Origin: Augochlora pura
Lineage: Eukaryota > Arthropoda > Insecta > Hymenoptera > Halictidae
Length of the DNA stretch: 64,000 nt
Assembly: GCF_028453695.1 (NCBI RefSeq)
Contig: NC_135781.1
Location: 5,840,779 to 5,904,778 of the forward strand
Direction of reading: 5' to 3'
The notes under the pieces were generated by a model. That model searched no databases and was not told where the DNA came from. It saw only the letters and a list, made by a program, of their open reading frames with translations. Shown piece after piece: positions 36,901 to 48,180 of the stretch; within the stretch, counting starts at the first letter, position 1; every line of letters begins with the position of its first letter. The translations under genes and the position numbers were made by a program.

Positions 36901-38718
36901 TGACGCAAAATCCCGCGACGGCTTATCTCAAGGATGCGCTCGTTCCTCGGCGTGATTACGCGTGAGATTGGCGTGTACTGCGTCGCGGCTGATCTTCTTT
37001 TCCCGCGGCCGTGATTCCCGAGGAGTGCACTTTCGTGCCGTGCAGCAAACGGGCGCGAACGACGCGTTACGTCGCTGCTCGAGCCGCGAGGAGACACGAT
37101 CGACGATCGCTCCCTTCTCAATTCGATCGTCGAACGAGAAATTTCCTTGGTTTTCGAACAATGTTGTCTCCCCCGCGATTAGACATCATCCTTGCGATCT
37201 CTTCTCCGACAAAGTCACCTAGCCATTAGTCATTTATTAGGAAAGAACAATTGTTATCATTATTATTTATTATTATTTATTATTATTAATTTCTCTTTGC
37301 GTTGCTTTATATGTTCTTTACATGTACGCTCCCCTCCGAAAGAATTAGGACACTTGCAGAAAATGAAATAAATTTCTATGAAACTGCGACAGTATATATA
37401 TATTTATTTTTTTTATTATAATAAAAATAACATTAATTTTGTATAAAGAAATTAAGTTTTCTTTCCGGCGATATATCCACCGCGGTTTCTCAATGACTTC
37501 ATAATTAGTTCGTCTATTATTTCTGACGCATGTGCAATATGTCAGAACAATGAAAAATAATACAATGCCATACAACTTAATACTAAACATAAAACATTGT
37601 CTAAACTCAATGAAAAATTACAATATATACTAATCCAATAGGTGTCCTAATAATTTTGAAGGGGAGTATACAAATTACATATACATATTTATGTATAGAA
37701 AGTACATATACATTATACATTACGTGCAACGAAGGACATTCTAGTTCTGTATAACAAATTAGTATGTATCTTTATAAAACATTATTCTGCAGTCGGTGTT
37801 TGCCGCGGCGAGCCAAAGAAAAGAAAAATTGTATGTTGTACGTCGACGGTTAGCCTCGAGGTAAATGTTGCGTTTTGAAATCGGCGTTTTAGAAAAACAG
37901 CGAAAACAACGTTATGGCGAACGAGAATAGTATGATAGGGAACGTAGGTGTAACCACTTTTTTGTTGCGCAGCGTAGGTAATCGCCTAATGGGCTTCAAG
38001 CTTGTGCGGCTTGATTAACGAAGCAATCGAACGATCGACTCATGCGCATTAGATGGGGGTTCCACGGCGAAACATTCGTTGATCTGTTACAATGGAAAAC
38101 CATTTTAGCGATACTGAAGGCGCGTAAATTTTCGAACTGTTTCCAATCTCTTAATGGGTGCCATTTGATTTCCTCCGAAAGCAACTGGCCCTGATCGCAC
38201 CGCTGCCTATTTTAACCCTTTGCGGTCCAGTGGCGACTCTAAGGCGCCGCTAGAAATGATAATGCTACGTTTCGAAATAATTTTTATCAAATTTACTTAT
38301 ATTTTGAAAATTGTTCGGAACTGTTAGCTGTTGCACGAGTCACAAAATTCAATTCTACAATGTATAAAATGCTCTAGATTATATAAAATGGAAACACTGT
38401 AAGTCTGAACAAATATTTTTGATTTCCAGTTCGAATGGCTTCGGCTGTAAAGGGTTAACGCGTCGATTATCACAAATTGTAGAATGTCGGAAACTTTTCG
38501 AAGATTTGCGTGTTTTCCATAATTCATGGCTGACGTCCTAAACAATCGATCTAACTATTGTTTTTCCAATTTACAGAATGGTGGTTTACAAGAGGCGGCA
38601 GTATTACGTCCCAGGTCCGTCGACGATGCCGAACAAGAGAAAAGTGATATCGCCTAATAGTGATCTCTACCGAAAGAGGATCGCCTACACCGAGCTGAGG
38701 GACATGAACAACGATTGA
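21938..38718 (+). CDS. Treh: Trehalase (GH37), membrane-anchored form, complete
   Basis: Hydrolyses trehalose to two glucose molecules at the cell surface. Coding exons: 21938-22068, 29478-30260, 30352-30485, 31864-32417, 32886-33139 and 38577-38718; all junctions are GT-AG and phases agree, giving 665 aa. Residues 1-32 form a signal peptide (hydrophobic NAVFLAFLVVLQ). GH37 signature 1, PGGRFREFYYWDSYW, is at about 179-193 and signature 2, QWDYPNAWPP, at about 480-489. By family knowledge the catalytic acid is the Asp of SGWDFSTRW (about 336) and the base is the Glu of HSMFEKYD (about 533). A glycine run (GGHGGGGEYE) follows. Residues about 602-622 are a transmembrane helix, then a 40-residue basic cytoplasmic tail. 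The start was chosen for its signal peptide and AAAATGG context. Exon 1 is 7.4 kb from exon 2. Exons are GC-rich, unlike the AT-rich genes to the right. The membrane tail fits the insect Treh-2 class. Confidence 0.95.
24971..25052 (+). repeat. GA-rich simple repeat
   Basis: Imperfect AGAG/GACAGAG repeats, almost all purine on the + strand. GA tracts can bind GAGA factor in insects, but no specific role is shown. Confidence 0.6.
29099..29115. repeat. (GC)n dinucleotide run
   Basis: About eight GC repeats in a CpG-dense patch 360 bases before trehalase exon 2; potential Z-DNA-forming sequence. Confidence 0.6.
30486..31863 (+). other. Trehalase intron 3 with CACGTG cluster
   Basis: AT-rich intron containing three perfect CACGTG E-boxes (30598-30603, 30727-30732, 30781-30786) plus near matches such as CACGTA and TACGTG within 210 bases. 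CACGTG is bound by Myc/Max, CLK/CYC and Mondo-Mlx class factors. Otherwise nothing recognisable. Confidence 0.5.
32605..32660 (+). repeat. Tetranucleotide (TTTA)n-type repeat
   Basis: Imperfect TTTA/CTTA tetranucleotides in trehalase intron 4 (32418-32885). Confidence 0.5.
33138..33150 (+). promoter_or_regulatory. Tandem alternative splice donors of trehalase exon 5
   Basis: Two overlapping GT donors lie five bases apart: AGG|GTGAGG (after 33139) and GAG|GTGAGT (after 33144). The first keeps frame into exon 6. The second, closer to the donor consensus, includes a TGA at 33141-33143 and ends the protein right after the hydrophobic segment. Confidence 0.6.
34264..34304 (+). repeat. (GA)n microsatellite
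   Basis: GA dinucleotides with a few C and A interruptions, inside trehalase intron 5. Confidence 0.7.
37256..37289 (+). repeat. ATT/ATTT microsatellite
   Basis: Repeated TTATTATTTATTATTA motif in an AT-rich part of trehalase intron 5. Confidence 0.6.
38212..38458. mobile_element. TTAA-bounded miniature element, piggyBac-like
   Basis: The left end reads TTAACCCTTTGCGGTCC and the right end is GGCTGTAAAGGGTTAA. Read inward, both termini are TTAA followed by CCCTTT and a C-G-rich stretch (CCCTTTGCGG versus CCCTTTACAG). Duplicated TTAA targets and CCCTTT ends are hallmarks of piggyBac-superfamily MITEs. The 239-base interior does not code. It sits 119 bases before the last trehalase exon. Confidence 0.55.
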
Positions 38719-38761
38719 CGATGCTTGTTACCTAGAGGATCGATTCGTTGACCGACTGAAC

Positions 38762-38767
38762 AATAAA
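38762..38767 (+). terminator. Trehalase polyadenylation signal
   Basis: AATAAA 44 bases after the trehalase TGA. This would give a very short 3' UTR; longer forms using later signals are possible. Confidence 0.5.
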
Positions 38768-40335
38768 GCACAACCGGGAGAAAAATGCTAGGGCAATGAG
38801 AACACACCGCGGGGAGAGGGTGAGAAGAAGTTGGATCGAGGGGTAATCGAGATCGAGTACGGACAAGAGACGTAGAAGGTGACAAACAGGTGACTGTGTT
38901 CCTCTCGATATTCATGCGACCGAAGGTTATGTGGCTTCTAAACGGAGTATGTACTCCCTTCGATTCGCCGATCCTCGTCGTGAACACTTGAAGGAAGTCG
39001 AGGATCTGTCCTATGGTTTCGAGAAGACTACGGGGAAGACCGCTACTCAACAATGGTCGTCCGAAAAATTCTAGAACATAGTTAATTGATTTCTTTCATT
39101 TCGATCGAAAACTTGACGCACAAAATTTTAACAGATTTAAGACTTTATTGGTGGGTGTCCATTAGTAGAGGAACCTCTTACCCATTGATCGATGATGGGC
39201 TCCGTCTTACCTCGTAGCAAGATGCTTGACATTTAGATCATTCTTCTCGAAACCACGGAGTGGACTGTGCGACGTTGAAACGCGCCCAAAGTTCCTACGC
39301 ATCCTTACGCGTCGCGGACGCATCGATTTCATCCTTGAGAAGAACATCCGTCGTTGACATGGCGTGGCACGAGATTCCTTTCGGCGGTCTTTGCCCGTGC
39401 GCGTCACTTTTGCTCTGAAACAGTCTCGTACTCAAAGAATATGATTATCTCGTGCACGCGCGCGTCCCAATTCCGCAAAGGAATAGAAAGGATCGAATCG
39501 ATGCTCGGCCGCAGACGCTGTGACTGACACGAAATTCGCGGCTGCGAGGCGAACATAATCACCGGACAATAAGCTGAAAAGAATAGGGATATAGTCGGTG
39601 GTTCAAGGGGCGAATCAAAGTCGCGATCAACAAAACGCTGCAATTTGCGAGCGTTTGTTAGATGAGTTTAGATAATTCAAAACACTGTTCGACGCGTATT
39701 CGAACTTCTAACCTCGCATAAGCGTTTCCGATGAAATCTCGTGAACCGAGAACTCGACAAATCTTGTCGGAAACGCCTACTCGATGATTAACGAAGACGG
39801 GTTTAAATTCGCCGTACAGTGTGATCGAGTCACAACGCTATAGAACAAATTAACGATGAGAACGTTGTATTTTTGCTGATATTTTTGTAAGGGAATCCGT
39901 TCCACCTACACGCTTTATCGTCCTTGACGACAGCAATCCACAGCATGAGTCGCTACCATTTTATCATTTTTAATTTGCTTCCTCTTTTTTCATGTTCCTC
40001 CGCGTTAGTCATATTCGGTATCTCTTTCGAACGTTGGGAAATCGATTTTATGTGCAGAATTTATGTATAGAAATATTGGATCAATTCTAGCAATTTTAGG
40101 GTTTGGCGTATATTTTTAGGGTACAGGAATGTTTAGAGGAATTTTCTGCATCCATATCACGCTACAAATATTTATTTATTATTGCGAATATAGAGAAAAT
40201 TGAATATTTGTTACAGCTGCGAATGGTTACTGCAAGAAAAGAATAAGTGTGCAGAGAAAACAGCATATAAATCTTGTTAGTTCAGTGGCAAGACGTTGAA
40301 ACATTAATTACCGTAAAATTAAGGTGTAAAAGAAG
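38768..40335. other. Noncoding spacer after trehalase
   Basis: Possible longer trehalase 3' UTR or intergenic DNA. The minus-strand frames at 38685-39053 and 39404-39643 show no domain. Nothing else was seen. Confidence 0.5.
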
Positions 40336-40544
40336 AAACCAAAAGCACAGAATTGTTCAGAACAATTTGCTGCTTCGATATCATAGCAACAAGTAGATGA
40401 CAAAACTGTAAATTATAATTAATTTTATCTTGAAGTTCAATCAACTATCATGTTAATTAACTGTGTTTTTTGGAGTTGTCATCTACTGTTTTCATACTAT
40501 AACGGTGCAACAGATTCTTCTGAACAGTTCTGGACCCGTGGTTT
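40336..40544. mobile_element. Foldback (MITE-like) element
   Basis: Arms of about 70 bases (40336-40407 and 40475-40544) are inverted copies of each other. Shared blocks include CAGAA(T/C)TGTTCAGAA and AGTAGATGACAA. They enclose an AT-rich centre of about 65 bases. No coding capacity. Divergence between arms suggests an old insertion. Confidence 0.6.
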
Positions 40545-40663
40545 ACTTTTTGGCTGCCTAATTTTATCATAATTAATGTTTATATACTACCGTACATTGT
40601 GCACACGTGCGAGATTGTGGCGCCTCTTGCGGAGAAGAAGTAAAGCTTTCCGGTGTCCGTACA

Positions 40664-40815
40664 GCGCCACTCAGTGGCAAATCTTTGAAACTCTTGACCA
40701 ATACTAATGGTCAGTAATGTTGGCCAATAGCTTCAGCGTTCTGCCGCTACGCTAGTTGGCGCTGTACGCACACCAATCGAAGCTTCGAGATTTTGCCGCT
40801 ACATGTAATGGCGCT
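40664..40815. promoter_or_regulatory. Three GCGCC/GGCGC motifs, insulator-like
   Basis: GCGCCACTCAGTGG at 40664-40677 matches 12 of 14 positions of the Drosophila CTCF-type consensus GCGCCMYCTRGTGG as I recall it. Two further sites, 40742-40764 and 40794-40816 roughly, share TGCCGCTAC, seven variable bases, then GGCGCTG, in the opposite orientation. They lie in the spacer between the convergent trehalase and lbk genes. Insulator function is inference; an old repeat family is the alternative. Confidence 0.3.
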
Positions 40816-40819
40816 GTTT

Positions 40820-43110
40820 TTTTACATTTTAAGCAACAGATGATTCATGACGTAATTTATATTTCATACCATATCTTATAGCAAAATCGGCAAAAATCGC
40901 CTGTTCGTTTTATTTCCATCTATGTATAAATAAAACTGCTTTCACGTGATATAGATTTCTGCATCCTCGAATGTTCTTGTAGCCGCTCAATTATCACATT
41001 ATCGTCAAAGTGATAACAAAGAAGGAAATAGAAATGTAGCCCAACGATCTGGCATATTCGATTATTTGACAATGTTTCGGTTTCGAGTGTGCCGGATAAT
41101 TGGATTTATACTGTACTTAACGCTTCGATGATCGTCGATCAGACTCGATCATAGCCGATCATCCGAATCCTTTGCACGATGCATTGTCGTCTCGAACTGT
41201 TCTACAGATTATCGGTGTACTATCGATACTCTCTTTATATGTCATAGCAAGTGCCATTTCAGCGACAAACTGTAAAACTTATACGCGCCCTCGCTCGCGG
41301 AAACTTCTCTTCGCAGAAGACGCCATTTTCTTACCTTCTCCGGGATTCATCGTGAATACTGTATCAAAAGAATCGTGTCGTGTTTTGGAAACAGCATCGG
41401 CGGGATACGGGTCGTAGCTAGTATTAAACGATTTTGCCAGAAGTTCAGGACAAAAGAGAGGTTCCTTCGAGGACGATCGTGTTCCACGTGCTGACCTAAT
41501 CATCGCGGACTTGTCGGTAAAGGCAACGGCACGGTAGACCCGCCGAAACGCTTACGAGTAGTATTTCGTCGAACGATATTATTTTATAGGCGAACAGAAA
41601 AGATTCGCTCGGTGCTAATCCTCATTATTAAATTCTAGTTTGCTGCGAACCACGCTCTCGCGGAACATCGATACTACAGTTTCCTCCCGTAACGTCACGC
41701 GTCTCAAAAGATATATGCGGGATGTTCGCAAGCAATGGCCTGGCTCCCTTCAAATCGAGAGTAACGAAAATACAACAATGCGAATCGATAACATAGTCGA
41801 AGACGCCGACGGAAACACTGTATGTCTGAGCAGGATACTTTCGGCATGTTATAGAGTGGTTTATCCTCCCTCTTAGAAACGATTGCATATTTTTTTAGGG
41901 AAGGGGAGGTAGAACGTGTAAATGAAATAGCGGAATGTCTGCATGTTGTGATATGAGCGTATGTATGCATAGTAAGCAAGTATTGCGTGAATTGATGCGA
42001 ATTGATGCGAATGACACACGAGTTGAATTATCTCCTTTTGCCTCCGGTCGATTTAATTGTTCGCAGAATGCTTGAACTCGTTCGAAGGGAAACTGTTTTT
42101 CGCGTCGTGCATTTACCGTTCTCCGACGACAATGTTTTCACGTAACGACGTCCGTGTGCGGACTATTTAACTCCCCCCCTAACCCCTACTTATTTATTTA
42201 TATCATGAATCATCATTAGAAATATCGCCGCGGGGTGTATCATCGTAGCGTTAATCATGGAGCAAAGGTAAATAGAAAGAAAATAGAAAAATAAAAGAAA
42301 AGAGAAATGGCCAGGTTGCTTGTTCGCGCGAGAACGTATGTAAATTTCGATTTCCTCATGGACAATGAGATTCATTGAAACCGTAAAACGATCGATGCTG
42401 TCTACGCGTTGTTATTCACGAAATAAACTGATTGAAATACGACGCTACGGAAAAAAACTGCAGTAAGAAAGAGATGATATCCTTTTTAGTCTTCTCAACG
42501 AGTTTTTACGCGTTTAAAGTCAGGACAACACGATCGTGTCGTGGACGACACGTGATATACAATCACACACACACACACACACATTATACGTGGGCGCCTG
42601 CATGCACACACTATCGATGTATGATTCTTTGATTATTGTGATACTTGGTAATAAGTAGGTACGTACGTGCCGTTGTATATTAACGTTATTTTATTTTTCA
42701 TCTCCACTCCTGATCCTTCGTGTCGCGAACACAACTCGGACGATCGCCGCCGACGGTCGAGTTCAGTGCCGCGAAACATTCAGTTTCGAACGTTTCTAGC
42801 AAGTCCTCGTTGCAAGTGAATCGATTTATAAATTTTTAGATAGCAATGTAGACCGATGAGTGAATCGTAGATAGACGACACCAATTATGTATAAATACAT
42901 CGTTGTATTTATGTATATACATATACATAGCACGCGCGCGCGCGCAGGCACGCGGGATACGTAAATAAATGAAATGTGCTGAACGAAGGTATGATGTGAA
43001 GACGTGTCATTCGGAAATTTTTTAGAAAATACAGAGTCCGTCTCTTTTTCTATGTAATTATATATATATACCTATAACTGTACATTTTAACGAAGAGTGC
43101 TCTCATTTGG
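40820..43110. other. Noncoding spacer
   Basis: Mixed composition with a CA microsatellite (42564-42583) and a (GC)n run near 42931-42945. The open frames near 41172-41417 (+), 41628-41888 (-) and 41640-41876 (+) are mirrored on both strands and unrecognised. Confidence 0.5.
42564..42583 (+). repeat. (CA)10 microsatellite
   Basis: Uninterrupted CA dinucleotides. Confidence 0.85.
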
Positions 43111-43117
43111 TGAAATA

Positions 43118-43412
43118 ACTGGGACCATAACTGTTATAATCAAAATGAAACGAGCCGTGGCACAACAATTACCATTTCGATTTACATGTTTTTAATTATA
43201 AATAATAGTTATATGCGACCGAAATTTTTGTTTCGTTTGTACATAATCATTGTCAGTACGGGAGATTTGTTTGAATTAGTCTCTATTCCGATTAATTCTA
43301 ACAGTTAGCATATTATTTATTTCGGTTCCTTATAACAGTTATCGGAGACGGAAGTTCTATTTTAATCAGTCATAATAGTTGTAGATAAGAGAAATTGTAT
43401 TTTAATCACATA
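43118..43412. repeat. Degenerate minisatellite, about 37-base unit
   Basis: Repeated units begin TAACAGTTAT or TAATAGTTRT and run through GACGGAAGTT and TCTATTTTAATCA, spaced about 35-40 bases at 43204, 43245, 43334 and 43373, with one irregular gap. A related block at 43790-43925 is in inverted orientation. Confidence 0.45.
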
Positions 43413-43789
43413 TTATACAGGGTGTTTCATAAATTGCTTGTTCGATATTTCATCGAAAAATCTACACGTCGAACGAGCAAGATGTGCATGTGAACATAAT
43501 ATGTGCGAAACATGCGTTGTACGAGGCATATCTTTTATTTTGCGTTTTTGTAAGTTCATTGCCAATTTAAAAAGATTTATTTTGTGTTAATAAAGTTCAG
43601 TATTATAAAGAAAAGAGTGTATTTATTGTAAATTGTTTTAATCCTACTGTACTAACAAAATTATAGCACAGCAGCGTATTTCGTTAACATAACGTTGTTT
43701 TATTTCGTTACTTGAAACAACGAAACACCACTTTGGTATTAAAAAATACAATTTCTTTTATTCATAAGTTCTGTGAATAATGGAATTAA
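43413..43789. other. Noncoding spacer inside the inverted minisatellite
   Basis: AT-rich, beginning ACAGGGTGTTTCATAAAT, a phrase also seen at termini of some insect mobile elements. No ORF. Confidence 0.4.
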
Positions 43790-43925
43790 ATTACCCTCGT
43801 CGAAAACATAATTTCTCCGTACTGACAACTGTTACGAATAACTGAAATAAACTTTCCTTGCCGCATATTCTTACAAATAATTAAAATAGAATACCCGTCA
43901 TCAATAACTGTTATTGGCCATTGTT
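43790..43925. repeat. Inverted copy of the 37-base minisatellite
   Basis: Read on the minus strand this block repeats AATAACAGTTAT, TTCTATTTTAATTA and TTGTCAGTACGG, as in 43118-43412. Confidence 0.45.
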
Positions 43926-46900
43926 GGCATAGCCTCGACTTGGATAATATACACGTTTTTGTTACCGAATGCTTTCACAAAAACTTTTCAAATATCTGTA
44001 ATTTTTAGTCTCTGAAATAAACGATGAAGGAGACCCGATGGGAGCAACGCAAGAAGAAACTATAAGAAACAGAAGACGACGCTCTCTGATTGAATGATTA
44101 TTTATATTTGTTTACAATATCATGTAACAACAAGGAAAAATACTGAATTAAACGGGGATACCTTATTTGGTGTATCACACATGGGCACGAGCTGATCAAC
44201 GTTCTCGCGATAGATCTTCTGTTTATTGGCAATACAATTTAATACTTGTCATTGGTAAGTAGTTGCTCGATCATTCTAGTTCGCCGCGCGATCGATAACT
44301 ATTCGAAAGTGTATTTTGTTGGTCGGCGAACACTTTTCACGCGAACAGGTTTTATCGCGAATTCTATACAATTTTTCGCAATGTTGCTGCACGGTCTCCC
44401 GGAACGAAAAGCTGCGCTGCGCCGATATCCCCGAAGGATGGATCTACTGCTGCACAAGGTATAAACGAACCAAAAATGCCGTTGTCGATTCCACAACGGC
44501 ACACGTCGATCCCTTTTCGTCCGCGATCGAAACAATTGCGTGTTACAATTTTTCACCGAACTTTTGCGAAACGGTGTGTGCCCTTGCAAAATCAACGCTG
44601 AAGGATTAAAATTATCACTCGCATCGCTCGATAAACCATTGGGAAAGAATCTCGTTGAACCAATAAAAGTTTCTTGGCGCATCGATTTCTCAAGTGATTT
44701 CGAATCACTTTAAAACGCATCTGACTTTCGTATTTTCGCACGGACATCGAAGAAATATCTTCGCTATACAAAATGTACAATGAACAAACGTTACGTAAAG
44801 TTATTGTGTTAATCCCTGTTTTCATACATACATCGTACATATGTTATATCTTTCTGATATTCGTCAATTTCTATGTAAACGTCGGCAGCGTTTGAAAATT
44901 TACAAAGGTCACGCGGCTCATTTAAATCTAAACTGTGACGTCAAAGTATTAAAGAGGAAAATTGAGAACTGTAAGAGCATAAGAGATTATACTTGTACTG
45001 TTTCGACGCGGAGAATCGCGCCAATGTCAATATTATCGAAATACAAGATCTAGAAAAATATATATATATGTACTTATGTGTGCGCATTGTGCGTTCAACT
45101 TGCGATCGTAGGGAAACGCAACAAAACCACGTAACTTTGTAGTTTGAAACACTAAACGGTGTTGGAAAATTTCTGGTCAGTTATTGTCTCAAGTAGTTCC
45201 AAATAATGACCGATTCGTCAAAAATAAGCCGGAAGTTATTAAAATATCGTTTCTAACGCGCAACATAAACCGACGTCCGATTCGTCACGTGGACACGTAT
45301 GCAGCTATTGTTGATGTTTCGATCGAATCCCGAGTTCGACAGACAACACACCGCAAAGTGTTCTTTTCCTTTATTAATGTCGCCCGATCGTAGTATTTTT
45401 TTTCATGCGGACGCAACGAACGCTAGTTTTAACAACCGGAACCCTCCGGTTACGATATTCCTCGAGTAGTGAAACGTTCTCAGGCTCGAAGATTTGTGCT
45501 TCCCCGTTCAATGTTTTCCGTGACGCACGTTCTCGTCTTTATACACGGAGCAAAAACGAAAAGATATCACAAATTAATTCGAAAGTCACAGAAACGATAT
45601 TCGTTACAGAAAGAAGAAAAGTCTTACAAGAGAGCGATCAGCGCGTTGTTGCTCTCATAATCATTAAGCGTAACCGCGAGTTACATTACACCACTCGACA
45701 TACACTACAAAGGCATCGAATCCATCGTAAATACAAGTTCTCGCGAAAAACTACGGACACGCGGACGAGACACGAGAATATGGTTCTTTCTGTCAATGGT
45801 TTCTGTTTTCGCGAGTGATATTAGGATACTGAACACGCGACGCACGAAATATTACTTATTTCTTAATAAGTATCGATGTAGCACGTACCTTACCAATAGT
45901 TCATGCCGTTTCGATTCGAACCCGACGTGTCAGGAGATGACAAAAATCATTAGATTACCGAGTACGTAAGCGTTCAGAGAAACTCAAAACATTTTCAATA
46001 GACAGTTTGATAGCCAGAGTTGGATATAATCGAATAACATTTTTAATTCGTTAAATTAAAAGTTACGGATAAGAAAAACGCAAAGCAATCGTAAATTAAT
46101 AATTGCATAAAATGTTTCACAACTCTGACGAACAACTTTTTTTATTGCTGGCTGGAAGGACGAAATCTGAATTTTTCGAAACGCTCCTTTGCATACTTGG
46201 TCGGTAAACGTCTCGCGAATCAACCAAAGCACAAATACACGCTACATCCTCATGAAATCGAGCGCGACATACTTATAAAACTTTAGTAGATATAATACTA
46301 AAGGTAAAATCGTTGATGAAAGCTGATGATAATTACATTAGGCGCGTACTCGAATGTAGGCAGGCGTCGATACCTATCGGTGAAAATGAGCAATCGTCTG
46401 CGACGAATAAAAACGATTCCGTCGCACTCGTTTGAAATGGCATTAATGATCCGGGTACTAGAGTAAAAAATAAAGGGGAAGACTAACATCGCGTCGCGTC
46501 TATTACGAGCACTTTGGTGCAAATACATACGTACGTGTGCATACACGTGTGTACACGTACGTATTTACGTTTTCAATAAAAATGTACAATAATATTAGTG
46601 TGTATGAGGGGCCTGTATATACGTATTTCTCTTTTTTTTCTTCTTTCGTTTTCTTCCTCTTGCTTCTTCATTTTTTTTTTCGTAGACAAAGTCACATTGT
46701 TTGGGCGTTATAAATATAACCATGTAATAGTCTCACGTAAATCTAAAATAAATATCTATCACAAAGGACTGGTCTATAACAATAAGTGGCTCCAATAAGC
46801 GGCTCTCACGGCTTACGACTTTAACCCCGTTTGCTATATCGTACTTGGTTATTCTTGTTCTCGAGATGATAAAACGTATTACAACGAATTCTTATTCTAG

Positions 46901-47880
46901 GTATTTACAAGCTATTCGTAGCCGTTGCTCTATCAAGCACAATCGACGGTAAAACAATGAACTGCATGAACGACGCGATGCTGAAGCGAAGATTATTAGG
47001 GAATGCTTAGGACCTGGACGATCGGACGATCTCCGTTCGCGTAACGAGAAATGCACACATTACGTATAAAAAGAAACCATTGAATTCATTATTTCGTCTT
47101 ATCATATGCAGCTGGAGAATTATCCTGCTCTACGTGTGTGAAAAAAAGATATGAAAAAAAAACATAGAAACGAGGTGCAACGAACAGTACTTCCATTCCC
47201 CTGCCCTTTGTTTAGATGTGCGCATCGCATCGATTCCATCGACGGTGCTTGATAAGCAAACAGTACTTTCAATTTTACTCCGTATGTTGCGCACTCGCGA
47301 CATTCATTGCAGCAATAAATACGACAATGACACGTGTCCGTCTTCCTTATCACTTGTACTTACCAATATCCGTGCGGTACGCGATTAATGTATCGTAAGT
47401 GTGATAATAAATACTATATTATTCTACGATCGGGAAATCGTTCGATTGCAGACGACTCATCTTCTTCCGCATACTCGTGAGATGAATCGTTCGACGCGAC
47501 TCCTCATGTTTTCCTGATCAGTCACTGCATACGTTCGTAAAAGTCGTCCTTTTTTTTTCACTCGAACGTTTCGAAACAAGTCATATCCGCTTGTACAAAA
47601 AACACGATAGAATCGAACCGATTCGCGCACAGTCGCGGATGCAGTTGTTTACACTGCACAGTCGTCGCTCTTGGTATCATGCCGCTCGTGATTCGTGTAC
47701 CGCAACAACGGAGCGCCGCTGTTTGCCGCTGCCGTTTCTTCTTCATTGTGCACAGAACACGTCACGACCTCCCCTAAAAGTAAAATCACATGAATGATAC
47801 TCACTGTAGACAGAAATGAATTAGAGTAAAGAAAATGAACCACAGTTGAGACACAAAAATAGACATAACACCCTATAACA
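43926..47880. other. Noncoding spacer before the lbk 3' end
   Basis: AT-rich with scattered open frames (44299-44682 -, 45405-45818 +) that lack domains or clear splice sites. A full CRE lies at 44936-44943. Alternating TACGTG/CACGTA sequence occurs at 46525-46570. Possible distal lbk 3' exons were looked for and not found. Confidence 0.45.
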
Positions 47881-47886
47881 TTGTAC

Positions 47887-47892
47887 TTTATT
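47887..47892 (-). terminator. lbk polyadenylation signal
   Basis: TTTATT on + is AATAAA on -, 289 bases after the lbk stop codon. This gives a plausible short 3' UTR (about 47870-48180). Confidence 0.5.
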
Positions 47893-48180
47893 CTTCCACA
47901 AACTTAAAATCCCAACAGGCATTATATCTAAGAATCCCATTAACACCCATTGTTACCAATAATTCATGCGGTTAGGTAAGGCCTAAACAGAAGATGCACT
48001 GGCTCTAATAAGAGTCTTAATTTACAGTACAGTAATTTAGAGTACAAAGTTAAATTTACCAAATAATTAAGACATTGTTAATGGAGAATTAAGGTGCATA
48101 GAAGTGCCTGTTGGTAAAAGAAGAGCCATCAATCGCTCAGCACTTATCGTGCAACACTGTAGAGCTCCCTTGTACAGATT

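Larger units (their letters stand above)
33151..38576 (+). other. Trehalase intron 5 (5.4 kb)
   Basis: Begins with a run of small hairpins (33192-33261), then CpG-rich DNA, a GA repeat (34264-34304), an ATT repeat (37256-37289) and a TTAA-bounded miniature element (38212-38458) close to the 3' end. The last exon follows a pyrimidine-rich TTTTTCCAATTTACAG. Open frames on both strands lack domains. Confidence 0.55.

Noticed and set aside
43420..43440. ACAGGGTGTTTCA as the terminus of a mariner or LINE element
   Set aside because: A short phrase with no matching second end, no ORF and no poly-A tail nearby.
44299..44682. Minus-strand frame as a distal lbk exon
   Set aside because: No acceptor in the needed phase, no receptor-tail similarity, and an AATAAA signal already follows the lbk stop.
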